From contig NZ_LT635480.1 of the NCBI RefSeq assembly GCF_900120375.1, forward strand, positions 372,001 to 436,000: DNA of 64,000 bases. The letters are read 5' to 3'. The position numbers and the translations under genes were made by a program. The DNA comes from Ndongobacter massiliensis (lineage in GTDB: Bacteria > Bacillota > Clostridia > Tissierellales > Peptoniphilaceae). The notes below the pieces were generated by a model that was not told the origin of the DNA, ran no database searches, and was given only the letters and a program-made list of their open reading frames with translations. Shown in pieces: positions 1 to 9,459 of the stretch (the first letter of the stretch is position 1; the number at the start of each line of letters is the position of its first letter).

Positions 1-1
1 T

Positions 2-718
2 AACTGGGTTAAGGTTATTAAATCCGATGAAGAAATCGAATTTGTAAAAGCTGCTGGCAAGATCATGTCTAAAGGCATGAATGAAGCTATCAAATACCTA
101 AATGTTGGAGTTAGGAAAAACGATATGGCGGCTGAAATCTATAGAACATTTACAGAAGGAACTGAAGAATTCGGCGGTGACTACTCAGCTATCGTTCCTT
201 TAATGCCTACCGGCGTAGATGCAGGAGCATGTCACTTAACTTGGACTGATGAAAAATATAAAGAAGGAGATGTTGTAATTTTTGAGCTGGCGGGATGCTA
301 TCAAAGATATCACTCTCCCATGTCAAGAACCATATCTTTAGGAAAACCTTCTGAGAAACTAAAAGAAACTGCTAAAATTACTATTGAGGGGCTTAATAAA
401 GTGTTAGATTTTATTAAACCCGGAGTAACTGCAGAAGAAGCTGAATCCGTTTGGGCTAAAAACTTGGAAAAATATGGCCTATTTAAAGAATCCAGGATTG
501 GTTATTCTACAGGCCTTAACTACCCCCCGGATTGGGGCGAAGATACTCTATCTCTAAGACCAGGAGACAAGACCATACTAAAACCAAATATGATTCTCCA
601 CGTAATACCAGGTATGTATTTTGAAGATTTTGGTGTAGAGATTTCTGAGGCAATTAGAATTACTGAAGACGGTTGCGAGACCTTGGCAGATGTTGAAAGG
701 AAGCTCTTTATTAAATAA
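2..718 (+). CDS. M24 (pita-bread) family hydrolase, ectoine hydrolase/Xaa-Pro peptidase-like, 5' end outside window
   Basis: The open frame runs in from the left edge (NWVKVIKSDEEIEF..., frame from base 2), so the N-terminal creatinase-like domain is missing and the internal ATG at 65 is not the true start. The visible part is the C-terminal pita-bread fold. In place of the usual metal-binding Asp-Asp pair it reads FELAGCYQRYHSPMSRT, and in place of the GHGIG histidine loop it reads YSTGLNYPPDWGE. These are marks of the DoeA/ectoine-hydrolase-like branch rather than of classical prolidases. Base composition is clearly more AT-rich than the core genes further right, suggesting transfer. Substrate cannot be assigned. 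A rho-independent terminator follows. Confidence 0.8.
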   Translation, partial: NWVKVIKSDEEIEFVKAAGKIMSKGMNEAIKYLNVGVRKNDMAAEIYRTFTEGTEEFGGDYSAIVPLMPTGVDAGACHLTWTDEKYKEGDVVIFELAGCYQRYHSPMSRTISLGKPSEKLKETAKITIEGLNKVLDFIKPGVTAEEAESVWAKNLEKYGLFKESRIGYSTGLNYPPDWGEDTLSLRPGDKTILKPNMILHVIPGMYFEDFGVEISEAIRITEDGCETLADVERKLFIK

Positions 719-779
719 GAATTTTCAAACAGGTAAAAATAAATGGGGATGAGCCATAAGTCCCCAAGAGATATGAAGA

Positions 780-816
780 ACGGTCGCTAACAGGGTCACT
801 TTTAGCGACCGTTTTT
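780..816 (+). terminator. Rho-independent terminator after the M24 hydrolase
   Basis: A perfect stem, ACGGTCGCTAA pairing with TTAGCGACCGT around an 11-base loop, runs straight into TTTTT. A smaller hairpin (tgggga/tcccca) lies just before it at 744-766. Confidence 0.85.
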
Positions 817-1160
817 CTATAGGCGAACCACTGAAGAGTCTGCATAGAGACGATTAGATTTGTATAGATAGCATTTCATCTGTACCAGCAAATCTTCGTA
901 GCGGTAATAGGATAAGCGAGAATAGAAGCGTTCACTATCATTGCGGTGGCTACGTTCCATTTTTCCATTATGCCTTGGGGCGTACGTGCGTTCGGATGCG
1001 AGATCTTTGGTCGGTGAGAACGGTCCATGAGTGATTCCTTGCTGCCGTCAAAACGGTGATTCCAACGCATAAGTGACGCTTTAAAATCTTGTAGCGGCGC
1101 AGAACAAAACGAAGGAATAGACGGAACTATCGGTTTACAGCATAGAAGCGCGTTCCTCAA
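817..1160 (-). pseudogene. Decayed transposase (IS481/integrase-core type), frameshifted and internally deleted
   Basis: On the minus strand one frame encodes RWNHRFDGSKESLMDRSHRP followed by HPNARTPQG, like the N-terminal helix-turn-helix linker of IS481-type transposases. At about position 960 the similarity continues in another frame: MERSHRNDSERFYSRLSYYR, then EDLLVQMKCYLYKSNR, ending at a stop at 817-819. This matches the end of an rve-type DDE domain (usual form NGKVERSHRND). The middle of the catalytic domain is missing and one indel separates the two parts, so the gene is dead. The AT-rich sequence to about 1250 probably holds the old 5' end and promoter of the element. Confidence 0.7.
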
Positions 1161-1305
1161 ATATGTGGAAGATAGCGTTGGTTTTTATTATATCGGAGGC
1201 ATAGAGAGAATCCTTTCTTTGTTTGCTTTCACTTTTATTGTACAGGATTTCTCTCTATCTTTTTTCTTCTTGGCCGCACATCAATTGTATCTCTACAGGA
1301 GCATT

Positions 1306-1393
1306 CGGAAGTTAGTCGATATAGCAATTGACTTTAGAATAGAATCGCTATACAATCTAATCGAAATTTAGTCGATAAAACGAGCAACTTCCG
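1306..1393. repeat. Inverted CGGAAGTT/AACTTCCG pair with a tagtcgata direct repeat before the ATPase gene
   Basis: CGGAAGTT at 1306-1313 faces AACTTCCG at 1386-1393, and tagtcgata occurs at 1313-1321 and again at 1369-1377. The pair brackets the promoter of the following gene and ends next to its ribosome binding site, so it may be an operator or an mRNA fold. The role is not known. Confidence 0.45.
1328..1356 (+). promoter_or_regulatory. Promoter of the AAA/DUF4143 gene
   Basis: TTGACT (1328-1333) and TACAAT (1351-1356) are separated by 17 bp, upstream of the GAGGAG ribosome binding site and ATG at 1404. Confidence 0.6.
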
Positions 1394-1403
1394 AGGAGCT
1401 TAT

Positions 1404-2696
1404 ATGATTTTTAATAGGGATCGATACACCGAGGCGCTCATTAGAAAAAAATGGAATGGCAGAATTAAAGTGATTACCGGGGTACGAAGATGTGGTAAGA
1501 GTACGGTATTATTTGAGCTGTTTCAAAAGCATCTGCTTGAAACGGGGACGCCAAAAAGAAATATTATTTCCTTGGCGTTGGATGACGATACCAACAAGGA
1601 ATTTCGGGACCCCGATAAACTTTCAGAATATGTTCATAAATTATGCGGCGACAGCAGTGAACAGTACTTTCTTCTTCTTGATGAAATACAATTTGCTATT
1701 TCAAGAGAAGAACTGAAAAATACCAATGAACCGATCCGATTGTACAGTATTCTAAACGGTTTTCTTCACATGAAAAATGTTGACATCTATGTTACAGGCA
1801 GCAATTCCAAGTTGCTTTCAAAAGATGTCTCAACGGAATTTCGCGGGAGAGGCGACACAATACAGGTTTTCCCTTTATCTTTTCATGAATATTTAACCAT
1901 TGCGGGCAAAGATAAACGTGATGCCTATGATGAATATATTATGTATGGAGGGATGCCTTATCTGCTTCGTTTAGATAGCGATGAAGAAAAATATTCGTAC
2001 CTCAATGAACTTTTCGAGGAAATATATTTTAAGGATATTGAGGAGCGCTATGAAATTCGCCTTCCGGGCGTACTTCGGGAGCTTACGAGCAGTCTTTGTT
2101 CTTCGGTCGGATCGCTGACAAACTCGAGCAAAATAGCGAGAACGGTAAATAGCAAGAAAGGAATAAAAACAGATTCGGAGACGATCAGCACGTATCTTTC
2201 CTATCTGACGGACAGTTTCCTTTTTTCCAAGGCAGAAAGATATGATATTAAAGGGAAACGGTATTTCGATTATCCGTCAAAATTCTATTGCAGTGACATC
2301 GGGCTGCGAAATGTCCGGCTGGGGCTCCGACAGCAAGAGGAAACCCATATCATGGAAAATGTTATATACAATGAATTGCGTATCCGGGGATTTCTGGTGG
2401 ATGTTGGAAATGTAGATGTTGTGGAACGAAATCAAAACGGAAAGCGCATCCAAAAGAACCTGGAAGTGGACTTTATTGCGCGCAAAGGGAGCAAAAAATA
2501 TTATGTTCAGTCTGCGTTGAACATGGATGATGCGAGTAAGGCAAACGCAGAACTCAGGTCGCTCAAGGCAATCAATGATTCCTTTCAGAAGATTATTATT
2601 TCAAAATCCTATGGAAAAAGCTGGACCGACGAAAGTGGGATCCTTAGGTTGGGAATCATGGATTTTCTGCTGGATGAAACAAGTTTGAATCGATAA
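1404..2696 (+). CDS. AAA ATPase with C-terminal DUF4143
   Basis: The protein has 430 residues. An N-terminal AAA_14-type P-loop (GVRRCGKST, residues about 26-34) is followed by a Walker B segment FLLLDEIQF and an arginine-rich sensor region (GSNSKLLS...FRGRGD). The C-terminal third (NELRIRGFLVDVGNV, LEVDFIARKG) is the DUF4143 domain with a restriction-endonuclease-like fold. This family is widespread, scattered and often found beside mobile DNA; its biochemical role is unknown. The start follows GAGGAG with 7-8 bp spacing. It is a lone gene behind its own promoter, in the same AT-rich patch as the decayed transposase, consistent with acquisition. Confidence 0.9.
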   Translation: MIFNRDRYTEALIRKKWNGRIKVITGVRRCGKSTVLFELFQKHLLETGTPKRNIISLALDDDTNKEFRDPDKLSEYVHKLCGDSSEQYFLLLDEIQFAISREELKNTNEPIRLYSILNGFLHMKNVDIYVTGSNSKLLSKDVSTEFRGRGDTIQVFPLSFHEYLTIAGKDKRDAYDEYIMYGGMPYLLRLDSDEEKYSYLNELFEEIYFKDIEERYEIRLPGVLRELTSSLCSSVGSLTNSSKIARTVNSKKGIKTDSETISTYLSYLTDSFLFSKAERYDIKGKRYFDYPSKFYCSDIGLRNVRLGLRQQEETHIMENVIYNELRIRGFLVDVGNVDVVERNQNGKRIQKNLEVDFIARKGSKKYYVQSALNMDDASKANAELRSLKAINDSFQKIIISKSYGKSWTDESGILRLGIMDFLLDETSLNR

Positions 2697-2867
2697 TGAG
2701 ATTTTTTCCCGGAAAGAGGATTGTGTAAGTTAAGTTGTTGTAAAAACAGGAGATCTTGCCCTTTCCGTATAATTTGTCCGCGAACAAAAGCGGAAAGGAG
2801 AACGAAATGACTCCCATCTACCGTTTTTGCGCAGTCATCCGGAAACAAAGGAGACTGCATCCAATTT

Positions 2868-4085
2868 TTATCCTTTCATATTCCCGGATTCTGCGCGCTG
2901 CAAAATCTTTTTGTATGACCGATCCATCCCCAAAGCACCCAATGGAGCCGTGAGCACAATACCCATGACAGCCACCGACAATATAATTTTTCCACAGGCC
3001 AGGCCTGCGGACAAGGGCACGGAGCCAATGGCGGCCTGAACGGTAGCTTTCGGCAAGTAGGAAAGAACACAGAACCACCTTTCTTTTCGCGTCAAAGGGG
3101 TTTTCATTGTACTGAGCCAAACGCCAATTCCTCGAAAAAGAAGTGCGGCAAACAGCAATACGACAACGGAAAATCCGGCGCGAAAGGTATACCGAATGTC
3201 CACAGCAGCCCCCACTAAAACAAAGAGGATCACCTCGGCGGCCAACCACAGTTTTCCAAATTTCTCCGCCAGGCGTTTCGATACAAAGCCTACACTTTTA
3301 TTCTTGAGCATGATGGCCATGCTCACAACCGCTAACAAACCGGATATCGCAATTTTTCCTTTCAACCAAATTTCGACCGCCATTAAAAGGAATGCCAGAG
3401 CCAGGACAATAATGACTTTCATGCTGTTTCGCACATGTTGTTTGCGAGCATAGGCGGTTTCAAAGAATAAATAGAGGGCATACCCGGAAAGCAGGCCCAG
3501 TCCGATTCCCAATAGGATGGAGAAAGGGATATTCAAAAAGTCGATCGGATTTGCCCTTCCGCCTTGTGCCATGCCTAAAAATGTGGTGAACAATACAATG
3601 ACAAAAATATCGTCACACGAAGCGCCCGCCATGAGCATTTGGGGAATGCCTTTTTCGGTGCCATAGCGATTTTCGATATAGTACACCATTCGAGGTACCA
3701 CAACGGCAGGGGAAACCGCTGCCAGTACGGCACCCATAACGGCAGCCTCCACGCGCGTGATGCCCAAAAGCAGCGGGGCGATTAAAATATATCCGCAAAT
3801 CTCAAAACAAGCCGGTACGAAGGACAATAAAATGGCCGGTCGACCGACTTTGATCAAATCTTTCCAATCAAGAGAAAACCCCGCTTTGAGCAGGATGATA
3901 ATCAGGGCTATTTTCCGCAATTCATCGGAAATGGAAAGAATCGATGGATCCAGAAAATTGAGTGCGTAAGGACCGAGAACCACACCGGTGAGTAACATGC
4001 CGATGATTCGAGGCAATTTTATGATTTGGCAAATTTTCGCCATTGCCAGGCCGACAAGAAAAATCAGTGCGAATGAAGGTAACAT
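2868..4085 (-). CDS. Cation/proton antiporter (CPA2/Kef-NhaA-like membrane exchanger)
   Basis: About 405 residues with roughly twelve hydrophobic segments, including the CPA signature region (GMLLTGVVLGPYALNFL near residue 40; AAVSPAVVVPRM near 130). It should exchange Na+ or K+ for protons across the cytoplasmic membrane; the ion cannot be read from sequence. I place the start at ATG 4085 because AAAGGAGAAC lies directly before it. The frame is open for 30 more codons upstream but without a ribosome binding site. A possible promoter (TTGATT-N17-TAAAAA) lies on the minus strand about 80 bp upstream. No TrkA-N or UspA domain is attached. Confidence 0.85.
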   Translation of the reverse strand: MLPSFALIFLVGLAMAKICQIIKLPRIIGMLLTGVVLGPYALNFLDPSILSISDELRKIALIIILLKAGFSLDWKDLIKVGRPAILLSFVPACFEICGYILIAPLLLGITRVEAAVMGAVLAAVSPAVVVPRMVYYIENRYGTEKGIPQMLMAGASCDDIFVIVLFTTFLGMAQGGRANPIDFLNIPFSILLGIGLGLLSGYALYLFFETAYARKQHVRNSMKVIIVLALAFLLMAVEIWLKGKIAISGLLAVVSMAIMLKNKSVGFVSKRLAEKFGKLWLAAEVILFVLVGAAVDIRYTFRAGFSVVVLLFAALLFRGIGVWLSTMKTPLTRKERWFCVLSYLPKATVQAAIGSVPLSAGLACGKIILSVAVMGIVLTAPLGALGMDRSYKKILQRAESGNMKG

Positions 4086-4330
4086 CGTTCTCCTTTGTGT
4101 TATAGCGTTTTTTTGGCACGCCTTTATATTTTTTGGTAGAGATATATTTATTTTTATCACATGGGACGCGAACAATCAAAGCACCTCATTGGCTTTCGGA
4201 AAAGCGTGATGAGGCGAATGAGTTGACACTGCCCCTTTACACCAACTTATCGCACACAATCGATAATTTTTAATCTTTATAGGGGGCGAAAGACAGGTAA
4301 ACTTGAATTATTTTTCAAGGAGGAGGATAT
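4086..4330. other. Intergenic region upstream of the antiporter
   Basis: It holds the antiporter promoter candidate on the minus strand and a 6-bp inverted repeat CCTCAT (4184-4189)/ATGAGG (4209-4214) that could be a hairpin or operator. No gene is visible. Confidence 0.5.
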
Positions 4331-4334
4331 ATTC

Positions 4335-4378
4335 AAAAATCCCCCTACATTCGTTGATACGAAGATAGGGGGAGTATT
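4335..4378 (-). terminator. Terminator between the P1B ATPase and antiporter genes
   Basis: CCCCCTA (4341-4347) pairs with TAGGGGG (4366-4372), with an inner TTCG/CGAA stem. A-rich flank on the left and T-rich flank on the right mean it can act in both directions; it follows the stop of the minus-strand ATPase. Confidence 0.8.
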
Positions 4379-4390
4379 TTTTCGCCTATA

Positions 4391-6463
4391 CTACAAGCGA
4401 TACGGTCGCAAATTGGTCAATGCCGTTTCAAACGTTGAAAAGTTATGCGCAAAGGAGGCATTTGCACCACTCAGCAATCCCGCCGTTCCAAGTGCAATCA
4501 ACAGTGTGTTGATTGCAACGATTTTACGGTAGGAATCTTGAATGCGTCGATTCATGGCGCGGGCAATACATAATAGGTCAATAAGACCGCCAAGATCCTC
4601 CGTTTTTAGAAGTACATCGGCTACATTGCTCGCCACATCCGCGCTGGCATTCATGGCAATGCCGACCGTGGCATTCGACAGGGCGAGAATGTCATTAATT
4701 CCGTCGCCGACCATTAGGACGTTGCGCCCCTCTTTACGCAGATTTTTTATGAAATCCGCCTTTTCTTCGGGCAGCATCTGCGCATGATATTCGTCCAAGC
4801 AAAGTTCCTGCGCCGCAAAGTGAGCGGCATTTTCACTATCGCCGGTCAGCATAATGATTCGTTCTATGCCGAGTGTACGAATGCGTTTCAAAACTTCCGG
4901 CATCTCATCCCGCACCGGGTCATGAATACAGAAAACGCCGATGACCCGATCTTCCATCGCCAGATAAAGGAGAGAATAGCGACCGCCCAATTTCGAAAGC
5001 GTTTCTTTTTGCGCGGCAGTCAACGCAATGCCCTCATCTTCAAAAAGGAAGTGAGCACTGCCAATAACCGCTCTTTTCCCATTGATTTGCGCAACAATTC
5101 CATGTGCCGTAATATAGTCCGGCCGTGAATGGTTTTCCAAGTCATGAAGCACATTTGCCTGTTTCGCATGTGCGACAACGGCATTGGCGATTGGATGCGG
5201 GAAGTGCTCTTCCAAACAGGCGCCGATGGCAAGAACTTCCTGCTCTGAAAAGGGCTCAAAAGCAATAATTCGTGCAATACTGGGCGTTGCGTGGGTTAAG
5301 GTTCCCGTTTTATCCAGTACAAGGGTATCGGCCTGCGCCAGATTTTCCAGATGAATGCCACCCTTTACGAGAGCCATGTTTTCAGCCGCTTGACGCATCG
5401 CTGTCATCGTTGCAATCGGGATGGCTAATTTCAATGCACAGGAATAATCAACCATCAAAAAGGCCTTTGCGCGTTCGATTTGTCGCGTCAAAAAGAAGGT
5501 CAGGAACGCACCGAGGAAGCTGTATTTTACCAGCCGATCCGCCATCGATTCCGCTTTTTTCCAGCTTTTTGATTTCAACTGTTCCGATTCGTAGAGACGT
5601 CGAATCATTGTTTGAATTCGGCTGTCATCTGCCTTGCATCGTACCTCAATCGACAGATAGCCCTCTTCAACGGTTGTTCCGGCAAAAACCATATGACCGA
5701 CGGTTTTGTGAACGGGGAGTGCTTCTCCCGTAAAACTGGATTGATTTACCGCAGCTTCGCCGCCACATACCAATCCGTCAACCGGAATCGTATGACCGGA
5801 AGCGATCTCAACAATATCGCCGGGCAGCACAGCACAAAGCGGCTTTTCCTTCCTTTGTTCGCCATTTTTCACCCAAACCGTATCGATATTTAGAGCCATC
5901 CCACGTGCCAAATCCTCTTTGGATTTTTCCATTGTCCAATCTTCAATAGCACCGCCCAAACCTAAGAGCCACATGATGGTACCCGCCGAACGGAAGTCTC
6001 CGCTGAGAAGAGAGGTGGAAATTGCAACACTGTCCATCAATTCGACGCAAAGTTTGCGTTGGCGAAGAAAGGCGGTGATCCCCCGCCGAATAAAGTAAGC
6101 AGCTCCGTATAGTGTATATGCCATGCGAACTGGAGTGGGGAGAAGATAGCTGATCACGAACCGCTTTTGAAAGCTATCTCGCACAATATCAAAAAGCGAT
6201 ACATCATCCTCCGGACGATAGTCCGGGACCTTGCAGGAAGAAAGTTCAGATACGTTCGTCTCTTCTAAAAATAAGAAAATCGGTCGCAAAGCGCCTCGAT
6301 AAAAGACACGAATACCTCCGGTTCGCTTGTAGACATATACGGAATCTACCCCGGGAAGAGAGCGAAGAAGCTGTCGCAGCGCGGCAGCTTCTTTCCCAGT
6401 ATACTTATAGGGTGTTGAAAAACGCGCTTGTCTTTCAGTACGGTGCGCAACGGTTACTTGCAA
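4391..6463 (-). CDS. Heavy-metal P1B-type ATPase with a YSCAL membrane motif in place of CPC
   Basis: 690 residues. It has the full P-type core: TGE (245-247), phosphorylated Asp in DKTGT (384), TGDS and GDGIND near residue 595. The metal-binding membrane motif, CPC in copper pumps, reads VDYSCALKL (339-346). The N-terminus resembles a degenerate HMA-like domain (LPGVDSVYVYKRTGG) without a CxxC pair. Metal specificity is therefore not copper by the standard motif and remains unassigned. The start is TTG 6463 with AGGTG just upstream. It sits 12 nt after the DUF6110 gene, so the two are co-transcribed. It could be an Fe, Mn, Co or heme-stress exporter; this is not decided by the sequence. Confidence 0.9.
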   Translation of the reverse strand: MQVTVAHRTERQARFSTPYKYTGKEAAALRQLLRSLPGVDSVYVYKRTGGIRVFYRGALRPIFLFLEETNVSELSSCKVPDYRPEDDVSLFDIVRDSFQKRFVISYLLPTPVRMAYTLYGAAYFIRRGITAFLRQRKLCVELMDSVAISTSLLSGDFRSAGTIMWLLGLGGAIEDWTMEKSKEDLARGMALNIDTVWVKNGEQRKEKPLCAVLPGDIVEIASGHTIPVDGLVCGGEAAVNQSSFTGEALPVHKTVGHMVFAGTTVEEGYLSIEVRCKADDSRIQTMIRRLYESEQLKSKSWKKAESMADRLVKYSFLGAFLTFFLTRQIERAKAFLMVDYSCALKLAIPIATMTAMRQAAENMALVKGGIHLENLAQADTLVLDKTGTLTHATPSIARIIAFEPFSEQEVLAIGACLEEHFPHPIANAVVAHAKQANVLHDLENHSRPDYITAHGIVAQINGKRAVIGSAHFLFEDEGIALTAAQKETLSKLGGRYSLLYLAMEDRVIGVFCIHDPVRDEMPEVLKRIRTLGIERIIMLTGDSENAAHFAAQELCLDEYHAQMLPEEKADFIKNLRKEGRNVLMVGDGINDILALSNATVGIAMNASADVASNVADVLLKTEDLGGLIDLLCIARAMNRRIQDSYRKIVAINTLLIALGTAGLLSGANASFAHNFSTFETALTNLRPYRL

Positions 6464-6475
6464 AGCGCACCTCGG

Positions 6476-6763
6476 TCAAGCAGGATTTGCATCGTTTTCT
6501 TCTGCCGATGCTTCGATATCTTCCGCAATAGCTTTGGCACGCTTTTCTGCCGCTTCTTTTGCATTTTTCTCCTTGGCTTCTGCGACCACGTCATCGAAAT
6601 TTTCTTTTATACATTCAATGGATTCGTCAACCGATTCTTTTGCCTTCAGTCCTTGTGAAACCGCTTGAACGCTGAGCTTTTTGACCATATCAGATTTTGC
6701 AATCTTGCTGCCCAAAATGCCTGCTAAAAAGCCGAGACCGGTAAACAATACTTTTTTCTTCAT
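6476..6763 (-). CDS. DUF6110 family small membrane-associated protein
   Basis: 95 residues with one hydrophobic N-terminal segment (VLFTGLGFLAGILGSKIA), then a charged alanine/glutamate-rich helical tail likely to form a coiled coil (AEAKEKNAKEAAEKRAKAIAE). It resembles DUF6110 proteins that accompany this type of P1B ATPase in anaerobic Bacillota. It is first in the two-gene operon with the ATPase, with GGAGGG as ribosome binding site. A role as an accessory subunit or metal-handling partner is inference from context. Confidence 0.7.
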   Translation of the reverse strand: MKKKVLFTGLGFLAGILGSKIAKSDMVKKLSVQAVSQGLKAKESVDESIECIKENFDDVVAEAKEKNAKEAAEKRAKAIAEDIEASAEENDANPA

Positions 6764-6984
6764 TTTTCCCTCCTAAGAGCATGTTTTACGAAAACCCGCC
6801 GAAACAAACAGCCATGAAAATGCATTCAAAGAGCTGTTTGCATAAGCTAATTATCCATGGGCAATAAATTTTGTCAAGCAATAATGAATATTAAAATAGG
6901 TCGTTTTTGACCTCTACGCCTTCCAGGATCTTCTACTGATTATAAGTAGGTATCTTTGGCGGTAGATGGATTTCCGTTTAATCA

Positions 6985-7001
6985 ATACCAGGCTGGGGTA
7001 T
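6985..7001 (+). promoter_or_regulatory. Probable CsoR operator overlapping the copA promoter
   Basis: ATACC-N7-GGTAT (17 bp, G/C-rich core) matches the form of CsoR operators. It overlaps a TATAGT -10 candidate at 7000-7005 and lies 22 bp before the copA start, so copper-free CsoR encoded at the end of the same operon would block transcription. The exact -35 box is weak. Confidence 0.65.
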
Positions 7002-7023
7002 AGTATATGCCGGGAGGAAAATT

Positions 7024-9459
7024 ATGGAAGAGTTGACAATGAAAAAACAGCGATATGATATTACAGGCATGAGTTGTGCGGCTTGCGTTGCAGCCGTGCA
7101 GCGTGAAACGGAAAAAGTGAAGGGCGTTTCGCACGTCGACGTCAGTTTACTGCAAAATCGCATGGATGTGACATTACAGAAGGATATCAACGAAAAAGAA
7201 GTGCGGGAAATTGCAAGTGCCATTGTAGAAGCCGTAAAAAGAGCAGGATACGGGGCGACCTTGCATGACACAGTGCACACGAAAAAAAATCGAGATGCGG
7301 AATCTGGAAAAATGGACGCTACTTCCGCAGAACAGGAAGTCGACAGTTTTGCGCAACAGGCGGAAGAGTTGAAAAAACGCTTGCGGGTGAGTGTGCCGCT
7401 TTTGTTCATTCTTATGTATTTTTCCATGGGGACCATGTTCGGGGCGCCTGTGCCGGAATGGATGCGCGGTGAAGCGGGGGCGGTTTCTTTCGCGCTCACG
7501 CAGCTGCTTTTGACGATTCCGATTCTTTTTTCCAATCGCGTATTTTTTATCCGCGGCTTTGGCAGCCTGTGGCGGCGCCACCCAAACATGGATGCGTTGA
7601 TTGCGGTTGGCTCCTCTGCGGCTTTCCTGTACGGGGTTTATGCGCTGTACCGCATGAGTTACGGGCTTGGATTCCACCAACCGGATATCATACACGCGTA
7701 TCGCCACGATCTGTATTTTGAGTCGGCAGCGATGATTTGTACGCTCATCACATTTGGAAAATACTTGGAGGCGCGGTCGAAACGTAAGACAACGGATGCG
7801 ATTCGCGCGCTGATGGATTTGCAGCCCAAAACGGCACGCGTTCGTCGGGATGGAAAAGAGGTGGAAGTGCCGATTGCAACCGTGCAAACCGGGGACATCC
7901 TCATTCTGCGTCCCGGGGAAAGCGTGCCTGTGGACGGGGTTGTGACGCAGGGCAGCAGTAGTGTGGACGAGTCGATGATTACTGGAGAAAGTGTCCCCGT
8001 ATCCAAGACTGTCGGCGACTCGCTTACCGGAGCGACGATCAACGGGACGGGTTCGCTGGAGTTTCGCGCAACGGCGGTGGGGTCGGATACGACGCTGGCG
8101 CAGATTATTGCATTGGTGGAAAATGCGAATGCAACGCGCGCGCCGATTCAGAGTATGGCAGACCGCGTGGCGGGAATTTTTGTGCCTGTGGTACTCGCCA
8201 TCGCTCTGGCGACATTGGGCATTTGGCTCGCTTCGGGGGAATCTTTTGCCTTTGCCCTTCGCCTAGCGATTTCCGTATTGGTGATTTCCTGTCCCTGTGC
8301 GCTCGGCTTGGCGACGCCCGTCGCCATTATGGTTGGAACGGGACGCGGGGCGGAAAACGGTGTGTTAATTAAAAGCGCCGAGGCATTGGAAGTGCTCCAT
8401 GAAGTCGACGTTGTCGTTCTGGATAAGACCGGAACCATTACGGAGGGAAAGCCCTATGTTACGGATTTAGTGCCGGTCGAGGGCGTTACCGCCGATGAAT
8501 TGCTGCAAATAGCCGCCTCGTTGGAGAGCCGTTCGGAGCAACCCCTTGCAGGGGCCATCCGCCGTGCCGCGGCGGCGCGCAATCTGGAAGATTTTGTCAT
8601 TTCCGGCTTTGAAGCCTTGCCGGGACACGGCGTGCGCGGACAACTCGTGTCCGCCGGCGTGGAGTTGCTCGGCGGGAACCGCGCGCTGATGGAGGAACGG
8701 GGCATTTCCGTGAAGCAGGCGGAACAAATGGCAGAACGCATGGCCCGGGAAGGAAAAACGCCGATGTATTTTGCCGGGGACGGTACGCTTTTGGGGGTCA
8801 TTGCGGCGGCGGATGTCGTGAAAAATACCAGTCCGGCGGCCATACGTACCCTGCAACAGGAAGGTGTTGAGGTGGTAATGCTGACCGGCGACGGGACACT
8901 GACGGCAAACGCCATTGCCAAACCGTTGAATATCCCTCGCGTTTTTGCCGAAGTCCGACCGGAAGATAAAGAGGCGGTCATTCAAACGCTGCAGCGCGAA
9001 AATAAAAAAATTGCCATGGTCGGTGACGGCATCAATGATGCGCCGGCGCTGGCGCGCGCAGAGGTAGGCATTGCGATCGGCGCGGGAACCGACGTGGCGA
9101 TCGAGGCGGCGGATATCGTTCTGGTGCGCTCCGATTTACAGGATGTGGGGATTGCCGTGGCGTTGTCACGAGCGACGATACGCAATGTGAAGCAAAATCT
9201 CTTTTGGGCATTCTTTTACAATGTGTTGTGTATTCCGCTGGCGGCGGGCGTTTTTTATCCGGCATTCGGTTGGACGCTCAATCCGATGATTGCCGCAGCG
9301 GCGATGAGTTTCAGCTCGGTATTTGTCGTGTCGAATGCACTGCGGTTGCGCCGTTTTGCGGTTTTACACCGGGAGTCTTATGTTTCACGGGAAGCCGGCG
9401 GGGTAATAAAAGAACATACGCTCGGCGAAGATGCAGAAGAAAAGGAAGTGTTGTCATGA
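7024..9459 (+). CDS. copA: Copper-exporting P1B-type ATPase CopA
   Basis: 811 residues. One N-terminal HMA domain with GMSCAAC (Cys18, Cys21) is followed by eight membrane segments, TGES, the copper-specific CPC motif ([11 protein letters not shown], Cys423/Cys425), phosphorylated Asp467 in DKTGT, and [11 protein letters not shown]. It exports Cu(I) from the cytoplasm. It starts after GGGAGG with 6-bp spacing and overlaps csoR by 4 nt (ATGA). The CsoR-type operator upstream points to copper-induced expression. There is no separate CopZ chaperone gene in the operon; the C-terminal tail after the last membrane segment (about 40 residues) is variable. Confidence 0.97.
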   Translation: MEELTMKKQRYDITGMSCAACVAAVQRETEKVKGVSHVDVSLLQNRMDVTLQKDINEKEVREIASAIVEAVKRAGYGATLHDTVHTKKNRDAESGKMDATSAEQEVDSFAQQAEELKKRLRVSVPLLFILMYFSMGTMFGAPVPEWMRGEAGAVSFALTQLLLTIPILFSNRVFFIRGFGSLWRRHPNMDALIAVGSSAAFLYGVYALYRMSYGLGFHQPDIIHAYRHDLYFESAAMICTLITFGKYLEARSKRKTTDAIRALMDLQPKTARVRRDGKEVEVPIATVQTGDILILRPGESVPVDGVVTQGSSSVDESMITGESVPVSKTVGDSLTGATINGTGSLEFRATAVGSDTTLAQIIALVENANATRAPIQSMADRVAGIFVPVVLAIALATLGIWLASGESFAFALRLAISVLVISCPCALGLATPVAIMVGTGRGAENGVLIKSAEALEVLHEVDVVVLDKTGTITEGKPYVTDLVPVEGVTADELLQIAASLESRSEQPLAGAIRRAAAARNLEDFVISGFEALPGHGVRGQLVSAGVELLGGNRALMEERGISVKQAEQMAERMAREGKTPMYFAGDGTLLGVIAAADVVKNTSPAAIRTLQQEGVEVVMLTGDGTLTANAIAKPLNIPRVFAEVRPEDKEAVIQTLQRENKKIAMVGDGINDAPALARAEVGIAIGAGTDVAIEAADIVLVRSDLQDVGIAVALSRATIRNVKQNLFWAFFYNVLCIPLAAGVFYPAFGWTLNPMIAAAAMSFSSVFVVSNALRLRRFAVLHRESYVSREAGGVIKEHTLGEDAEEKEVLS

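Noticed and set aside
1165-1371. 68-codon plus-strand ORF
   Set aside because: No ribosome binding site, and it runs antisense through the old IS end and into the promoter of the ATPase gene.
6978-7887. Minus-strand ORFs over copA
   Set aside because: Low-complexity Cys/Ser-rich shadow frames of a clear coding gene.
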